Shown: positions 63,440 to 64,000 of the stretch, one piece after another
Numbering within the stretch: position 1 is the first letter of the stretch
Layout of the letters: each line of letters opens with the position of its first letter
Source of the DNA: Candidatus Puniceispirillum marinum IMCC1322
Lineage (GTDB): Bacteria > Pseudomonadota > Alphaproteobacteria > Puniceispirillales > Puniceispirillaceae
Length of the DNA stretch: 64,000 nt
Assembly (NCBI RefSeq): GCF_000024465.1
Contig: NC_014010.1
Coordinates: forward strand, 310,001-374,000
Direction of reading: 5' to 3'
The notes under the pieces: model-generated
Seen by the model: only the letters and a program-made list of their open reading frames with translations
Told to the model about the DNA's origin: nothing
Databases searched by the model: none
Made by a program: the position numbers and the translations under genes

Positions 63440-64000
63440 ATGACGCGTTTCTTTATAGTTGGTTTGGCATCTATATGTTTGCTGTTTGTGCATCCGGCTT
63501 TTGCGCAAAGCCAGTCTTTCGAGCAATGGCTTGCCGAATTCCGTATTGACGCCAAAGCGCGCGGTATATCGGATAAGATTTTTGATGAGGCACTTGGTGA
63601 CGCCAAACCAATTCCACGGGTCATAGAGCTGGATCGAAATCAACCTGAATTCAAAATGACGTTTGATGAATATCTTGGCAAGGTTGTTTCAAAAGCGCGC
63701 CAGCGCATTGCCGCCAAAAAAATGATTGAACATGATGATATTCTAACCAAAGTGTCTAAAAAATATGGCGTCCAGAAGCGTTTTATCATTACATTCTGGG
63801 GTGTCGAAACCAGTTTTGGCCGCTATCTTGGTTCATTTAATGTTCCGCATTCGCTGGCTACCTTGGCTTATGACGGTCGCCGAAGTGCTTATTTTCGCAA
63901 AGAGCTTTTGAATGCGTTGCAGATACTTGAAGAAGGCCATATCACCGCGGCCAATATGAAAGGGTCATGGGCTGGCGCAATGGGGCAAAGCCAATTTATG
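63440..64000 (+). CDS. Lytic murein transglycosylase (MltB-like), N-terminal part
   Basis: The first 187 codons of a gene cut by the right edge, starting at ATG 63440 after GGTGGGAG. A signal peptide (MTRFFIVGLASICLLFVHPAFA) is followed by the MltB/SltB-type domain: FEQWLAEFRIDAKARGIS, then ITFWGVETSFGRYLGSF, where the Glu of GVETSFG is the catalytic residue, and SWAGAMGQSQFM at the cut. It cleaves peptidoglycan between N-acetylmuramic acid and N-acetylglucosamine with 1,6-anhydro formation. Confidence 0.9.
   Translation, partial: MTRFFIVGLASICLLFVHPAFAQSQSFEQWLAEFRIDAKARGISDKIFDEALGDAKPIPRVIELDRNQPEFKMTFDEYLGKVVSKARQRIAAKKMIEHDDILTKVSKKYGVQKRFIITFWGVETSFGRYLGSFNVPHSLATLAYDGRRSAYFRKELLNALQILEEGHITAANMKGSWAGAMGQSQFM

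Overview
The window reads as accessory, nutrient-scavenging chromosome of a heterotrophic marine-type alphaproteobacterium. By eye the base composition is in the mid-40s % GC, genes are densely packed, and stop/start (ATGA) overlaps are frequent. The gene content (methanethiol oxidase, hydroxyproline-type catabolism, hut genes, heterotetrameric sarcosine oxidase, many ABC importers) fits a SAR116/Puniceispirillum-like or roseobacter-like lifestyle. That placement is inference from gene content; there is no rRNA or other phylogenetic marker here except one tRNA-Ser. I saw no phage, integrase, insertion sequence or CRISPR array.

Layout. 0-1 kb: the start of an AzlC-type permease and a divergent TetR regulator. 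1.1-5.4 kb: an envelope trio (MMPL/RND exporter, LolA-like periplasmic protein, beta-barrel protein). 5.5-6.7 kb: a small hypothetical gene and a metallo-beta-lactamase-fold hydrolase. 6.8-12.0 kb: an IclR regulator divergent from a sulfur/one-carbon operon (methanethiol oxidase of the SBP56 family, [2Fe-2S] ferredoxin, CoA-binding protein, rhodanese, acyl-CoA ligase). 12.0-23.6 kb: a GntR-controlled catabolic island. It has a polar amino-acid ABC importer, an enolase-superfamily enzyme of the hydroxyproline(betaine) type, two NAD-dependent dehydrogenases, a DapA-family lyase, an aldehyde dehydrogenase and two proline-racemase-superfamily enzymes. Together these suggest catabolism of hydroxyproline isomers or their betaines to 2-oxoglutarate semialdehyde and on to the TCA cycle.

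23.7-30.1 kb is a looser region: a secreted Ser/Thr-rich protein, a sulfite-oxidase-family molybdoenzyme, a tartrate/malate-type dehydrogenase, a haloacetate-dehalogenase-like hydrolase, decayed tcuA/tcuB (tricarballylate) remnants and a flavin-reductase-like protein. 30.2-36.9 kb holds hutC-hutF divergent from hutI-hutH-hutU. 36.9-39.3 kb has an M29/NicX-like protein, an AhpD-like protein and a broken gene. 39.3-46.2 kb is a second amino-acid importer, a LysR regulator, a two-subunit ThDP decarboxylase resembling sulfopyruvate decarboxylase ComDE, and a HisC-like aminotransferase. 46.4-53.4 kb carries an AstE/AspA-like deacylase, a Rieske oxygenase and the soxBDAG sarcosine oxidase operon. 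53.8-58.2 kb is a livJHMGF importer. The end holds tRNA-Ser, an RND efflux pair and the start of an MltB-like lytic transglycosylase.

The features most worth a second look are: (1) the methanethiol-oxidase operon with its own ferredoxin and rhodanese; (2) the importer/aminotransferase/ComDE-like/LysR cluster, whose substrate I cannot assign; (3) the paired proline-racemase homologues with Ser/Thr and Ser/Cys catalytic pairs; (4) one 14-bp palindrome shared by the hut promoter and the distant liv promoter; (5) GTCGAC operators phased 11 bp apart on both sides of the GntR gene. Start codons were moved from the longest possible frame wherever a Shine-Dalgarno sequence or signal peptide argued for it.
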